From: Natronomonas marina
GTDB lineage: Archaea; Halobacteriota; Halobacteria; Halobacteriales; Haloarculaceae
Assembly: GCF_024298905.1 (NCBI RefSeq)
Contig: NZ_CP101154.1
Coordinates: 3,188,932-3,252,931 of the forward strand
Length of the DNA: 64,000 nucleotides
Direction of reading: 5' to 3'
Both the position numbers and the translations under genes were made by a program. Positions 35,072-44,372 of the stretch are shown here, one piece after another (position 1 is the stretch's first letter; every line of letters begins with the position of its first letter). Under the pieces are notes generated by a model, which was not told where the DNA came from, did no database searches, and was given only the letters and a program-made list of their open reading frames with translations.

Positions 35072-35347
35072 GTGTCAATCGAGACGGACGCCAACGGCCG
35101 GCTGTACCTGTCCTCGGACCTGCGACGGAAGTACGGCGAGAAGTTCCACGTCGTCGAGTACGAGGACCGGCTCGAACTCGTCCCCATCGACGAGGATCCC
35201 CTCCAGGCAGTCCGCGACGAGGTCGGGGACGCCCTCGACGGCGACTCGGCCGGGGAACTGCGAGCGGAAGCCCTCCGGCGGGCGAAACGGCAGGCCGAGG
35301 AGGACCTCGAAGCGGCGGAGCGAGACGCGGAGGACGCCGCCAGATGA
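35072..35347 (+). CDS. AbrB/VapB-type antitoxin
   Basis: 91 residues from GTG at 35072. I chose it over the in-frame ATG at 35033 because aatacttatcc (35041-35051), a TATA-like box, would then lie about 25 nt upstream and the domain begins VSIETDANGRLYLSSDLRRKYG. This is a swapped-hairpin AbrB fold (beta strands SIETDANGRLYL and FHVVEYEDRLELVPI). The C-terminal half (DPLQAVRDEVGDAL ... RQAEEDLEAAERDAEDAAR) is a helix that should wrap the PIN toxin. Its stop overlaps the toxin ATG (ATGA). It probably represses its own promoter. Confidence 0.78.
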   Translation: MSIETDANGRLYLSSDLRRKYGEKFHVVEYEDRLELVPIDEDPLQAVRDEVGDALDGDSAGELRAEALRRAKRQAEEDLEAAERDAEDAAR

Positions 35348-35730
35348 CGGTGTTCGTCGAGACCGATTTCCTCCTCGCCATCGCCAAGGACGACGACTGG
35401 CTCCAGGGCCGCGCCGAGTCGTTCCTCGACGACCACGAGGTCGTCACCTCGCCGTTCGCGTATCTCGAGTTGCTCCTCGTCCTGGAGCGCTACCAGTTCG
35501 ACTACCTCCGCCTGTTCGCCAACCTCCTCGAGGTCGTCCCGGTCGGCGACGAGAGCGAGCAGCAGGTCGTCCTGAAGGCGGTCGCCTACTTCGAGGACGG
35601 GATGACGCCGTTCGACTCGTTCCACGCGGCCACCGCCGAGACGCGCGGGCTCTCCATCCTCGCGTCCGACAGGGCGTACGACGAGGCGGACCCGGAACGC
35701 CTCCCGCTGGAACTCGACGACGACGGCTGA
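35344..35730 (+). CDS. PIN-domain toxin (VapC-type)
   Basis: 128 residues. The PIN fold is MTVFVETDFLLAIAKDDDW (first acidic residue, Asp8), VVTSPFAYLELLLVLERY (conserved Glu), and DGMTPFDSFHAATAETRGLSILASDRAYDE (Asp pair). These residues bind Mg2+ for RNA cleavage. Coupled by ATGA to the AbrB-type antitoxin gene. Cellular target, probably tRNA or rRNA as in studied VapC, is inferred from the family. Confidence 0.82.
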   Translation: MTVFVETDFLLAIAKDDDWLQGRAESFLDDHEVVTSPFAYLELLLVLERYQFDYLRLFANLLEVVPVGDESEQQVVLKAVAYFEDGMTPFDSFHAATAETRGLSILASDRAYDEADPERLPLELDDDG

Positions 35731-35780
35731 ACGTCTCTCGCGGCCAAACCGCGACGATACCCGTCGGCACGCGCCGTTCG

Positions 35781-35838
35781 TGGCTCACAGCGTACACACG
35801 ACAACGGCTAAGTGAGCTGGCTCACAACGTACACACGA
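35781..35838 (+). promoter_or_regulatory. Operator-like 21-bp direct repeat and palindrome upstream of RHH antitoxin
   Basis: 35781-35801 is repeated at 35818-35838 with a single G/A difference; the second copy ends on the A of the ATG. Between them lies ggctaag (TATA-like, about 28 nt above ATG). The arms gtgagc (35812-35817) and gctcac (35820-35825) make a perfect inverted repeat overlapping the second copy. The layout fits autorepression by a ribbon-helix-helix antitoxin. Confidence 0.6.
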
Positions 35839-36140
35839 TGAGCAGCGACAAGAAGCGCGTCCAGTTCCGTGCGCCGAACCGGCTCATCGACCGGGCCGAC
35901 GCGCTCGCGGACGTCCTCGGGGACGACCGGACTGACGTCCTCGTGACTGCCCTGCGGGAGTACCTCCGTGAGGCCGCCCACGACGACGCGCTGACCCAGG
36001 AAATCGCGGCCGCCTACTACGACGACGAGATCGCTTTCGAGCAGCTCAAGGCACTCGTCGGCGCCGAAGAGGCGGCGAACCTCCGGGTGTTGAAGCGGCA
36101 ACTGAACGAGGACTTCATCGACGAGGTCGGCGACGCGTAG
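35838..36140 (+). CDS. Ribbon-helix-helix antitoxin
   Basis: 100 residues. KKRVQFRAPNRLIDRADALADVLGDDRTDVLVTALREYLREAA is a ribbon-helix-helix DNA-binding domain (short strand, two helices). The rest (DALTQEIAAAYYDDEIAFEQLKALVGAEEAANLRVLKRQL) should contact the toxin. The gene ends TAG directly before the ATG of the PIN gene, with no gap. The promoter repeat described at 35781-35838 is its likely binding site. Confidence 0.82.
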   Translation: MSSDKKRVQFRAPNRLIDRADALADVLGDDRTDVLVTALREYLREAAHDDALTQEIAAAYYDDEIAFEQLKALVGAEEAANLRVLKRQLNEDFIDEVGDA

Positions 36141-36653
36141 ATGTCGACGCTGGTCGCCGACGCCTCCGCGCTCGTCAGTCTCGGCGTCGTGGCCGACGAG
36201 GCGCCCGACCCGCTCGCGCTCTGTCTGGCCCGCCACGAGGTCGTCGTCCCGAAAGCCGTCGTCGCGGAACTGCAGGAAATTGCGTCGTACGAGGACGTAC
36301 ACGGCCGAGCCGCGTCCGCAGTGCTCGACCGGACCGGCGCTCTGGAAACACGGCCGGCCGACCTCGACGCGGAGTTCCCGCTCGACGACGGCGAGAACGC
36401 CGCCGTCACCCTCGCGAACGACCTCGACGCCGCCCTGTTTCTCTGTGACGAGTTCAACCACCTCGGTCTGATTCACGCCTCGCTCGCCGACACCCGACTC
36501 GTGACGACGCCGACGCTGCTCTCGGTGTTCGTCCGAGCCGAGCAGCTGTCGCCGACCGACGCTCGCACGCTCCTCGACCGAATCAGCGATGCCCGGAGCT
36601 GGGACGCGAACAGTTACGTACGACGGGCCCGCTCGGTGTTGAAAGACTCCTGA
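36141..36653 (+). CDS. PIN-domain protein, toxin partner of the RHH antitoxin
   Basis: 170 residues. STLVADASALVSLGVVADE gives the first catalytic Asp (Asp7). VVVPKAVVAELQEIASYED gives the conserved Glu, and FPLDDGENAAVTLANDLDAALFLCDEFNHL supplies the Asp-containing loop. This is a longer PIN variant than the VapC at 35344 and resembles haloarchaeal nucleic-acid-binding PIN proteins. Immediate adjacency to the antitoxin supports a toxin-antitoxin pair. Confidence 0.78.
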   Translation: MSTLVADASALVSLGVVADEAPDPLALCLARHEVVVPKAVVAELQEIASYEDVHGRAASAVLDRTGALETRPADLDAEFPLDDGENAAVTLANDLDAALFLCDEFNHLGLIHASLADTRLVTTPTLLSVFVRAEQLSPTDARTLLDRISDARSWDANSYVRRARSVLKDS

Positions 36654-36768
36654 CACGACGCTCCCGGTATCGGCGTCGACGAGCGATGCCATCTAAACCA
36701 ACTCTCCCGGTGAGACCTACCACTGTCGAACGGACGGACAGTTCGAACCGACGACCTCGCCGGGCGCG

Positions 36769-37347
36769 CTACTCCTCGGCCGCCTCCTCGCCCATCGCGG
36801 CGACGGGGTTGTCGGGTTCCTCGCTCTCGACGCGCGGGTCGACGAACAGCAGCGTCCCGAGCAGCGCCAGCGCGACGACCTCGAGCGTCTTCGAGACGAC
36901 CGCGAGCGTCGTCCGGCCGGGTTGGTCGGCGCCCGTGAAGATACCGACCAGCGGGTCGACGTAGTGGGAGCCGACGACGTCGAGGAGCCCCCGGTGGGAG
37001 GCGTCGGCGGCCGTGGCCTCGCCGACGCCGTGCCCGAGCACGGAGTGCCAGGCCAGCCAGCCGACGACGAACGTCGCCATCGCGGCCGCGCCGAGCAGGT
37101 ACGCCCGGCGGTAGCCGAGGTGGCCGAACCCGACCGCGAGGACGCCTCCGAGGATGGCCAGCGCCGACAGCGTGAACAGCCACGGTTCCGGCTGTGCGAG
37201 CGCCTGGGTCGTGAAGTACTCGACGAGCAGCCCGCCGCTTGCGAACCGGAGCAACTCCGCGACACCGACGACGAGGTGGACGACCGCGACGGCGCCGACG
37301 ACCTGCAGCGCGAGGAACCGGAGCTTCCTGACGGCGGTCTCGTCCAT
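36769..37347 (-). CDS. Membrane protein, unknown function
   Basis: 192 residues with four hydrophobic segments (LQVVGAVAVVHLVVGVAELL, PWLFTLSALAILGGVLAVGF, YLLGAAAMATFVVGWLAWHS, TLAVVSKTLEVVALALLGTLLFV) and an acidic C-terminal tail. No family motif is recognised. Divergent from topA, 206 bp apart; the 115 bp before the PIN gene are non-coding. Confidence 0.65.
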   Translation of the reverse strand: MDETAVRKLRFLALQVVGAVAVVHLVVGVAELLRFASGGLLVEYFTTQALAQPEPWLFTLSALAILGGVLAVGFGHLGYRRAYLLGAAAMATFVVGWLAWHSVLGHGVGEATAADASHRGLLDVVGSHYVDPLVGIFTGADQPGRTTLAVVSKTLEVVALALLGTLLFVDPRVESEEPDNPVAAMGEEAAEE

Positions 37348-37553
37348 GTCCGCACTCGGGGGCGCGGGCCAAAGAGGATGCCGGAAGCCGGCCGACGGAC
37401 GAGCCGCTTCCGACCGGGGCTTCGGGTATCCTCCGCCGCGCGCGGCCGGGCGCCGGGGCGGCCACGCTCACGCCTGCGCAGGCGCCCCGTACGGCGGTTT
37501 TCCGGGCGGACGACGAAAGGTTGAAAGCCGGAGTCGGCGTATCCACCCACAAC

Positions 37554-40052
37554 GTGGAACTCATCGTCACCGAGAAGGACAACGCCGCCCGCCGCATCGC
37601 GGACATCCTCTCCGAGGGGGGCGCGTCCGTCGAGCGGCGCAACGGCGTCAACGTGTATCGCTGGGGCGACAAGCGCTGTGTCGGTCTCTCGGGGCACGTC
37701 GTCGGCGTCGACTTCCCGCCGGAGTACTCCGACTGGCGGGACGTCCAGCCCGTCGAGTTGGTCGAGGCCGACGTCGTCAAGCGGCCGACCCAGGAGAACA
37801 TCGTCCGGACGCTGCAGGAGCTGGCCGAGACGGCCGACGAGGCGGTCATCGCCACTGACTACGACCGCGAGGGCGAACTCATCGGCAAGGAAGCCTACGA
37901 ACTCATCGACGAGGTGACCGACGTACCCATCCAGCGGGTCCGTTTTTCGTCGATCACCCAGACCGAGGTGAAGAACGCCTTCGCCAACCCCGACGAGTTG
38001 GACTTCGAACTCGCGGCCGCCGGCGAGGCACGGCAGATCATCGACCTGCTGTGGGGGGCGGCGCTGACGCGGTTTCTGTCGCTGTCGGCCGGGCAACTGG
38101 GCGAGGACTTCATCTCCGTCGGCCGGGTGCAGTCGCCGACGCTGAAGCTCATCGTCGACCGCGAACGCGAAATCGAGGCCTTCGACCCCGAGGACTACTG
38201 GGAACTGTTCGCGGACCTGACCAAAGACGAGACCTTCGAGGCGCAGTACTTCTACCGCGAGGACGGCACCGAAAACGAACGGGTCTGGAACGAGACCGAC
38301 GCCGAGGCCGCCTTCGAGCGACTGTCGGCGGCGGGAGAGGCCGTCGTCGAGTCGGTCGACCGCCGCCGCCGGACCGATGACCCGCCGGCGCCGTTCGACA
38401 CCACGGCCTACATCAGCGCCGCCGGTTCGCTGGGGCTGTCCGCCCAGAAGGCCATGAGCGTCGCCGAGGAACTGTACACCGCCGGCTACATCACCTACCC
38501 GCGGACGGACAACACGGTCTACCCCGACGACCTCGACCCCGAGGCGCTGCTCGAGGAGTTCCTCGGCCACCCGCCCTTCGCCGAGGACGCCGAGGCGCTC
38601 GCCGAGGGCGATGTCGAACCGACCGCCGGCGACGAGGAGACGACCGACCACCCGCCCATCCACCCGACCGGCGAGGTGCCCGGCAGACAGGACCTCTCCG
38701 ACGACGAGTGGACCGTGTACGAACTCGTCGTCCGGCGGTTCTTTGCGACGGTCGCCGACGCCGCCGAGTGGGAACACCTCAAGGTCGTCGCCGACGCCGA
38801 CGGCTGTGCGCTGAAGGCCAACGGCAAGCGGCTGGTCGAACCGGGGTATCACGAGGTCTACCCGTACTCGTCGGCCACCGAGAACTACGTCCCGGCCGTC
38901 GAGACGGGCGACGTGCTGGCCGTCACGGACGCCCGCATCGAGGAAAAGCAGACCCAGCCGCCGCGCCGCCGCGGCCAGTCGCGGCTCATCGAGGAGATGT
39001 CCACACGGGGGTTGGGCACGAAGTCGACCAGACACAATACCCTCCAGAAGCTCTACGACCGCGGCTACATCGAGAGCGACCCGCCCCGGCCGACGAAACT
39101 GGCGATGGCCGTCGTCGAGGCCGCAGAGAAGTTCGCCGACCGCATCGTCGACGAGGAGATGACCGCCCAACTCGAGGCCGACATGCGGGCCATCGCCGAC
39201 GGCGAGGCCGACCTCGAGGACGTGACCGACGAGTCCCGCGAGATGCTGGAGGCCATCTTCGCGGAACTGCACGACTCGAGGGAGGCCGTCGGCGAGCACC
39301 TCCGGGAGTCGATGAAGGCCGACCGGACGCTGGGACCGTGCCCGGAGTGCGGCGAGGACCTGCTCGTCCGGCAGTCCCGGCAGGGGTCCTACTTCGTCGG
39401 TTGCGACGGCTTCCCCGACTGCCGGTTCACGCTCCCGCTGCCGAACAAGGGTGAGCCGACCGTGCTGGACGAGCGCTGCGAGGACCACGACCTGCGGTAC
39501 GTGAAGATGCTGGCCGGCCGGAGCACGTTCGTCCACGGCTGTCCCCGCTGTGAGGCCGAGGCCGCCGACGAAGAGGCCGACCGCGTCATCGGGGCCTGTC
39601 CGGACTGTGGCCGCGACCACGGCGGCGAACTCGCCATCAAGCGGCTCCGCAACGGCTCCCGGCTCGTCGGCTGTACGCGGTACCCCGACTGCGAGTACTC
39701 GCTGCCGCTGCCGCGCCGCGGCGACATCGTGGTGACGGAGGAGACCTGCGACGAGCACGGCCTGCCGCACCTCCACATCGTCGACGGCGAGGACGACGAC
39801 GACCCCTGGGAACTCGGCTGTCCCATCTGCAACTACTCGGAGTTCCGCGAGCGGCAGGCCGCCTCCGAGGTCGAGGACCTCGACGGCGTCGGCGAGAAGA
39901 CCGCCGACAAACTCGCCGCCGCCGGCGTCGAGTCGCTGGAAGACCTCCGCGGGGCCGACGCCGACGCCGTCGCCAGCGAGGTGCAGGGCGTCTCCGCCGA
40001 CCGCATCCGCGAGTGGCAGGCGCAGGTCAACGTCGACGCCAGCGCCGACTGA
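37554..40052 (+). CDS. topA: DNA topoisomerase I (type IA)
   Basis: 832 residues from GTG at 37554 (VELIVTEKDNAARRIADIL is the Toprim start; a TTG 11 codons upstream is less likely). Toprim acidic motif: TDYDREGELIGKEAYE. The active-site Tyr is in GYITYPRTDNTVYPDD. The C-terminal region has at least two CPxCG...GCxxxPDC zinc ribbons (CPECGEDLL/VGCDGFPDC, CPDCGRDHG/VGCTRYPDC) with Cys-His pairs between. A helix-hairpin-helix (VEDLDGVGEKTADKLAAAGVESLEDL) closes the protein; this fusion is unusual relative to bacterial TopA but fits archaeal forms. It relaxes negative supercoils. Confidence 0.95.
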   Translation: MELIVTEKDNAARRIADILSEGGASVERRNGVNVYRWGDKRCVGLSGHVVGVDFPPEYSDWRDVQPVELVEADVVKRPTQENIVRTLQELAETADEAVIATDYDREGELIGKEAYELIDEVTDVPIQRVRFSSITQTEVKNAFANPDELDFELAAAGEARQIIDLLWGAALTRFLSLSAGQLGEDFISVGRVQSPTLKLIVDREREIEAFDPEDYWELFADLTKDETFEAQYFYREDGTENERVWNETDAEAAFERLSAAGEAVVESVDRRRRTDDPPAPFDTTAYISAAGSLGLSAQKAMSVAEELYTAGYITYPRTDNTVYPDDLDPEALLEEFLGHPPFAEDAEALAEGDVEPTAGDEETTDHPPIHPTGEVPGRQDLSDDEWTVYELVVRRFFATVADAAEWEHLKVVADADGCALKANGKRLVEPGYHEVYPYSSATENYVPAVETGDVLAVTDARIEEKQTQPPRRRGQSRLIEEMSTRGLGTKSTRHNTLQKLYDRGYIESDPPRPTKLAMAVVEAAEKFADRIVDEEMTAQLEADMRAIADGEADLEDVTDESREMLEAIFAELHDSREAVGEHLRESMKADRTLGPCPECGEDLLVRQSRQGSYFVGCDGFPDCRFTLPLPNKGEPTVLDERCEDHDLRYVKMLAGRSTFVHGCPRCEAEAADEEADRVIGACPDCGRDHGGELAIKRLRNGSRLVGCTRYPDCEYSLPLPRRGDIVVTEETCDEHGLPHLHIVDGEDDDDPWELGCPICNYSEFRERQAASEVEDLDGVGEKTADKLAAAGVESLEDLRGADADAVASEVQGVSADRIREWQAQVNVDASAD

Positions 40053-40079
40053 CGAGCCGACTGAAAAGCCGACTCAGCC
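40044..40079 (+). repeat. Three tandem 12-bp units across the topA stop codon
   Basis: gccgactgacga, gccgactgaaaa and gccgactcagcc follow one another without gap (40044-40055, 40056-40067, 40068-40079). The first includes the TGA stop. Probably slippage; any role is unknown. Confidence 0.6.
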
Positions 40080-40092
40080 CGTGATCTGTCCG

Positions 40093-40108
40093 GTGATTTA
40101 AATATCAC
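40093..40108 (+). promoter_or_regulatory. TATA box with flanking inverted repeat
   Basis: gtgat and atcac arms enclose ttaaat, making tttaaata a strong archaeal TATA box. The start GTG of the following gene is at 40140, leaving a short leader of about 10-15 nt. Proteins bound to the arms could compete with TBP. Confidence 0.45.
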
Positions 40109-40139
40109 GCGTTCTGATATTCCGGGCGAGCTGGTCTCC

Positions 40140-41309
40140 GTGCACGAATCGAAGGCGAGCGGAGAGCGCGGCCAGATACTCCTCATATCCGCGCTGCTAC
40201 TCGCCGCCCTGTTCGTCGGGCTAGCGGTCGTGGTCAACAGCGCCATTTATACCGAGAACCGCGCCACCCGGGAGGTAACGCGGTCCTCGCAACCGCTGGC
40301 CGACCACCCGGTGACTGCGGACCGTCTCGGCCAGGCCCTCCACGTCGCCAACTTCCACAGCGACACCGACGACTACGACGAACGGCACGCGGTCGTCGGG
40401 GGGAACGTCTCGGGGTGGAGCAGCGAGATGCAGGGCCAGGCCGTCCAGAACGGGGTGCTGTGGGGGTCGGCGGTCGCCGCCACGACGAACGGTACCCGGG
40501 TCTCACAGGACCAGGAGGGGACCTTCATGCCCGCGAAATCCTCGCTGCTGGACGAGGTGACGACCCTGGTTCTCCCGACGTTCCGGATCGACCCGCTCGG
40601 TCTCGGCGACAAGAAGAACTGGGTCATCGCCAACGGGACCGCAGTCAGGGACTTCCGCATGAACGTCACGCGGTCGTCGCTCGAAGAGCGGAATCCGGGG
40701 CTGGTCACGGTGCTGGTCGACGTCGTGGACACGACCCTCACCGGGAGCACGGTCTTCTGGGCCGAGAGCGACGTCACCGACGGGGACGGGGATTTCTGGC
40801 GGCTCTACCTCCTCGAGGACGGCACCAACGTGACCGCCTTCGTCGTCGAGTTCGACGGCGGGGCGGGGACGGTCCGGGCGGAGTGCTCGGCCCGCGGCGA
40901 GCACGTCGATGTCCTCGTCTCCGAGGGGAAACTGGTCGGCGAGGACGGTCCGGTTGCCTGTCCGGCGACCCGGAACCTCTCGGGGCAGCCCTCCCGGGAC
41001 CTGTACTACGCGGGCGCCGACGAGGTCGAGGGCACCTACGGGTTCATCGTCGACAAAGAGGAATCGACGTTCCGGAGCGAGCTGGCGGACCGGTACGGGA
41101 CCTTCCTCGACAGCGTGGTCGACGCGCTCGTGGACCTGCTGCTCGCGCTGATCGGCGGGAGCCTCGAGGACGACGACATCTACCACGAGAGCCCCTCCGA
41201 CGGCCACCCCTACACGACGACGGCCATCTACAACACGACCGTCGAGTTGAGCTACGAGGACGAGCGGGTGCGTTACAGCCGGAACGTGACGGTACCCGCC
41301 GAATCGTGA
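40140..41309 (+). CDS. Single-helix membrane-anchored surface protein, unknown function
   Basis: 389 residues from GTG at 40140. The N-terminus ([38 protein letters not shown]) is a pilin-like hydrophobic helix of a type common in haloarchaeal proteins beside type IV pilus genes, although here no pilus genes are nearby. The remaining about 345 residues look extracellular, with many N-glycosylation sequons (NVS, NGT, NVT) and short beta segments. It has its own promoter box (40093-40108). The gene stands between topA and GGGPS, 41 bp from the latter; function unknown. Confidence 0.72.
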   Translation: MHESKASGERGQILLISALLLAALFVGLAVVVNSAIYTENRATREVTRSSQPLADHPVTADRLGQALHVANFHSDTDDYDERHAVVGGNVSGWSSEMQGQAVQNGVLWGSAVAATTNGTRVSQDQEGTFMPAKSSLLDEVTTLVLPTFRIDPLGLGDKKNWVIANGTAVRDFRMNVTRSSLEERNPGLVTVLVDVVDTTLTGSTVFWAESDVTDGDGDFWRLYLLEDGTNVTAFVVEFDGGAGTVRAECSARGEHVDVLVSEGKLVGEDGPVACPATRNLSGQPSRDLYYAGADEVEGTYGFIVDKEESTFRSELADRYGTFLDSVVDALVDLLLALIGGSLEDDDIYHESPSDGHPYTTTAIYNTTVELSYEDERVRYSRNVTVPAES

Positions 41310-41349
41310 AGCCGAAGCCGTTTTAGCCACCGGCGGGCTTGAGGCGGGT

Positions 41350-42072
41350 ATGAGCGCGCCCTGGTCCGACTGGGACCACATCGTCAAAATCGACCCCGAC
41401 AAGACGCTTCGGGAGGGCGAGACGTTCGAGGACGTCTGTGCGACGGGGACCGACGCCCTCGAGATCGGCGGCACGACCGGCATGACCGAGGCGAAGATGG
41501 CCCGGGTCGTCGAGGCGACGACGGCCCACGACGTCCCCGTCTACATCGAGCCGTCGAACGTCGCATCGGTCGTCCACCGCGAGGGGCTGGACGGCTACCT
41601 CATCCCGGTCGTGCTGAACGCCGGCGACGTCTTCTGGACCACCGGCGCCCACAAGGAGTGGGCCCGCCTCGACGACGACATCAGCTGGGACCACACCTTC
41701 ACCGAGGCGTACATCGTCCTCAATCCCGACTCGTCGGTCGCCGAGTACACCCAGGCGGACTGCGACCTCGAGGCCGACGAGGTGGCCGCCTACGCCGAGG
41801 TCGCAGAGCAGATGTTCGGCCAGGAGATCATCTACGTCGAGTACTCGGGCACCTACGGCGACCCCGAAATCGTGCAGGCCGCGGCCGACGCCGTCGAGGA
41901 GGCCGCCGTCTTCTACGGCGGCGGCATCGGCGACTACGAGTCCGCCTTCGAGATGGGCAAGCACGCCGACACGGTCATCGTCGGCGACCTGGTCCACGAC
42001 GAGGGGGTCGACGCCGTCCGCGAGACCGTCGAGGGCGCACGGGACGCGAAGGCCGAGCCCGTCGACGGATAA
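41350..42072 (+). CDS. Geranylgeranylglyceryl phosphate synthase
   Basis: 240 residues, TIM-barrel (PcrB/GGGPS family). It forms the first ether bond of archaeal lipids from glycerol-1-phosphate and geranylgeranyl diphosphate. Motifs: [12 protein letters not shown] (Mg2+/substrate Asp), [52 protein letters not shown] and [15 protein letters not shown] (phosphate-binding Gly-rich loops). Product length is not readable. It is followed by T-run acttttta (42079-42086) and a strong hairpin, probably ending the transcript. Confidence 0.92.
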   Translation: MSAPWSDWDHIVKIDPDKTLREGETFEDVCATGTDALEIGGTTGMTEAKMARVVEATTAHDVPVYIEPSNVASVVHREGLDGYLIPVVLNAGDVFWTTGAHKEWARLDDDISWDHTFTEAYIVLNPDSSVAEYTQADCDLEADEVAAYAEVAEQMFGQEIIYVEYSGTYGDPEIVQAAADAVEEAAVFYGGGIGDYESAFEMGKHADTVIVGDLVHDEGVDAVRETVEGARDAKAEPVDG

Positions 42073-42466
42073 AGCCCACTTTTTACACGACCCGGCGGCA
42101 GAGCCGCCGGGTCGGCAAAAACGTGGGGAAAATATGCGCGCGTACTCCTTTCGGCGAGCCTTCGGCTCGCCTCCAGTCCGGGCGCGCTACGGCGCCTCCC
42201 TGCGGTCGGCGCCGGGAACCGCCTCGGGGGCCTTCTTCGAAGGCCCCGCTCGGCGGATGCTCGTCGCCGTGTACGTGGCGGGCTCGTTTCAGTTTCCAAG
42301 GGGTGAATCGGCCGCTCGATACACAGGCTCGTCCTGACGGCCGACTCACCCTCTTAGTCCAGAACGTATCCGGATGACTTCGGTTCCCCTCGGCCGAACC
42401 GGTCGATGCAGGCCGTGGAAATCGGTCGAAGGGAGGATGCCAGCCCGTCAGACTCGGGGTCCGGTC
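42073..42466. repeat. 394-bp intergenic region with a cluster of hairpins
   Basis: No convincing gene. A perfect 9-bp-arm hairpin cccggcggc-aga-gccgccggg begins at about 42090, right after the T-run below GGGPS, and may act in termination. Further perfect hairpins: ggcgagcc-ttc-ggctcgcc (42153-42171), a cggcgcc...ggcgccg hairpin (42190-42214) and ggggccttc-ttc-gaaggcccc (about 42227-42247). Stem sequences differ. Read on the minus strand their loops are gaa or gca, and the 42190 hairpin has GA steps on both sides of a 2-bp stem. It resembles the cluster below aspS. Confidence 0.6.
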
Positions 42467-42902
42467 TCACGCATCCCCGACGCCCGCACCGCCGACCACG
42501 AGCGTCGGGATCGCCGTCAGTCTGACCACGCGTTCCGTCGTGCTTCCGGCGGTGGCGATGCGGGAAAAGCCGGTCCGGCCCTGCGTCCCCATGACGATGA
42601 GGTCGACCGCGTAGTCGGCGGCGGCGTCGACGATCTCCTCGCTGGGCGTCCCGCGCCGGAGGTGGCGCTCGACGTCGACGCCGCGCTCGTCGCCCAGTTC
42701 GACCACGGCATCCAGGGCCGCCTCGCCGATTGCTTCCTGGTTCTCGACCGGGAAGTCCCAGTGGCCGCTCGGCCCCGCCTGGTCGACGACGAACAGCGCG
42801 TGGACCGTCGCGCCGAACCCCTCTGGCGAGGTCCATCGCCTGTTCGGCGGCCAGGTCGCTGTGGTCGCTCCCGTCGGTCGGGACGAGGATGCGTTCGTAC
42901 AT
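42467..42902 (-). pseudogene. UspA universal stress protein gene with one-base frameshift
   Basis: Reading from ATG at 42902, MYERILVPTDGSDHSDLAAEQAMDLAR is a textbook UspA start. At the four-C run 42818-42821 (gggg on the coding strand) the frame breaks. Removing one base restores GFGATVHALFVVDQ and then ELGDERGVDVERHLRRGTPSEEIVDAAADYAVDLIVMGTQGRTGFSRIATAGSTTERVVRLTAIPTLVVGG, with the ATP-binding G-x2-G-x9-G(S/T) motif intact. The rest shows no other lesion, so it may be a very recent mutation, a sequencing error in the homopolymer, or phase variation. UspA proteins bind ATP under stress; role here is unknown. Confidence 0.8.
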
Positions 42903-43070
42903 GCAGCCCCCAGTGCGCCGGACGAGAATAAACGGTGGGGGTGGGCGAGTACCCGGCCGAGCCGGGTTCGAACGGGGCTTCCGAGTCCGTTCGGGAACGC
43001 CGGCGACGACCGACGCCCGCCAGCGACCCCGAAAAGTGGGGCTTAAGGGTCGGCCCCCTGAATCCGAGGT

Positions 43071-44372
43071 ATGGAGAACCGCACGTACACGGCGGACGCC
43101 GCCCCGGGCGACGACGTAACGGTCGCCGGGTGGGTCCACGAGGTCCGTGACCTCGGTGGCATCGCCTTCCTCATCCTCCGGGACACGACCGGCCGGATTC
43201 AGGTGAAGTTCGAGAAAGAGGAGATGGACGACGAACTGGTCGAGACGGGCCTGAACGCCGCCCGCGAGTCGGTCGTCTCGGTGACCGGCACCGTCGAGGA
43301 GGAGGAGCGCGCTCCGACCGGCGTCGAGGTCGTTCCCGAGTCCGTCGAGGTCATCGCGGCGGCCGACACCGAGTTGCCGCTGGACCCCAGCGGGAAGGTC
43401 GAGGCCGAACTGTCGACCCGGCTGGACAACCGGACGCTGGACCTCCGCCGCGAGGAGGGCCAGGCCGTCTTCGAGATTCGCGCCGAGGTGCTGCGCGCGG
43501 TCCGGGAGGCGTTCCGCGACGCCGACGCCACCGAAATCAACACGCCGAAAATCGTCGCGACGGGGACGGAGGGCGGCACCGAACTCTTCCCCATCACCTA
43601 CTTCGGTCAGGAGGCATTCATGAACCAGAGCCCGCAGCTGTTCAAGCAGCTCGTGGCGGGCTCGAACATCGAGCGGGTCTTCGAGATCGGTCCCATCTTC
43701 CGGGCCGAGGAGCACAACACTCCGCGCCACCTCAACGAGGCCACTTCCATCGACTTCGAGGGCGCCTTCTGCGACCACACCGAGGCGATGGACGTCTGCG
43801 AGTCGGTGGTCGTCTCCGCCTACGAGGCCGTCGCCGACAACTGCGCCGACCAGCTCGAGGCACTCGGCATCGCCGAGGAGTTCGAGCCGCCGGAGACGCC
43901 GTTCCCCCGCATCTCCTACGAGGAGGCCATCGAGCGCATCAACGCTACGGGCGAACTGGACGAACAGCTCGTGTGGGGCGACGACCTGCCGACGGAGGCC
44001 GAGCGCGCGCTGGGCGACGACGTCGGCGGCCACTACTTCATCACCGACTGGCCCGCCGAGATCAAGCCCTTCTACATCATGGATCACGACGACGGCGAGC
44101 GCTCGACCGGCTTCGACATGATGCACCCCCGGATGGAACTGGTCTCGGGTGGCCAGCGTGAGCACCGCCGCGAGCACCTCATCGAGGGCTTCGAACAGCA
44201 GGGGCTGGACCCCGAGGCCTTCGAGTACTACACCAAGATGTTCAAGTACGGCATGCCGCCGCACGCCGGCTGGGGACTGGGCGCCGAGCGCCTCATCATG
44301 ACGATGCTGGACCTCGACAACATCCGGGAGGCGGTGCTGTTCCCGCGAGACAGGCAGCGGTTGAGCCCGTAG
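43071..44372 (+). CDS. aspS: Aspartyl-tRNA synthetase (archaeal type)
   Basis: 433 residues, class II. The N-terminal OB-fold ([29 protein letters not shown]) binds the anticodon. Catalytic motifs: [22 protein letters not shown] (motif 2 region) and [28 protein letters not shown] (motif 3 Arg). GatB in the window suggests it may be non-discriminating, charging tRNA(Asn) as well. The final codons form the 5' arm of a strong hairpin that includes the TAG stop (see 44349-44390). The 168 bp before it are non-coding. Confidence 0.96.
   Translation: MENRTYTADAAPGDDVTVAGWVHEVRDLGGIAFLILRDTTGRIQVKFEKEEMDDELVETGLNAARESVVSVTGTVEEEERAPTGVEVVPESVEVIAAADTELPLDPSGKVEAELSTRLDNRTLDLRREEGQAVFEIRAEVLRAVREAFRDADATEINTPKIVATGTEGGTELFPITYFGQEAFMNQSPQLFKQLVAGSNIERVFEIGPIFRAEEHNTPRHLNEATSIDFEGAFCDHTEAMDVCESVVVSAYEAVADNCADQLEALGIAEEFEPPETPFPRISYEEAIERINATGELDEQLVWGDDLPTEAERALGDDVGGHYFITDWPAEIKPFYIMDHDDGERSTGFDMMHPRMELVSGGQREHRREHLIEGFEQQGLDPEAFEYYTKMFKYGMPPHAGWGLGAERLIMTMLDLDNIREAVLFPRDRQRLSP

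Noticed and set aside
42083-42349. 88-codon minus-strand frame in the GGGPS intergenic region
   Set aside because: It runs through the hairpin cluster, is Arg/Gly/Pro-rich and has no acidic character.
42940-43010. tRNA-like gggttcgaac motif upstream of aspS
   Set aside because: No acceptor stem, D arm or anticodon arm can be folded around it.
42354-44264. 636-codon minus-strand frame covering aspS and part of UspA
   Set aside because: Most of it is antisense to aspS; only the UspA N-terminus within it is meaningful, before the frameshift.
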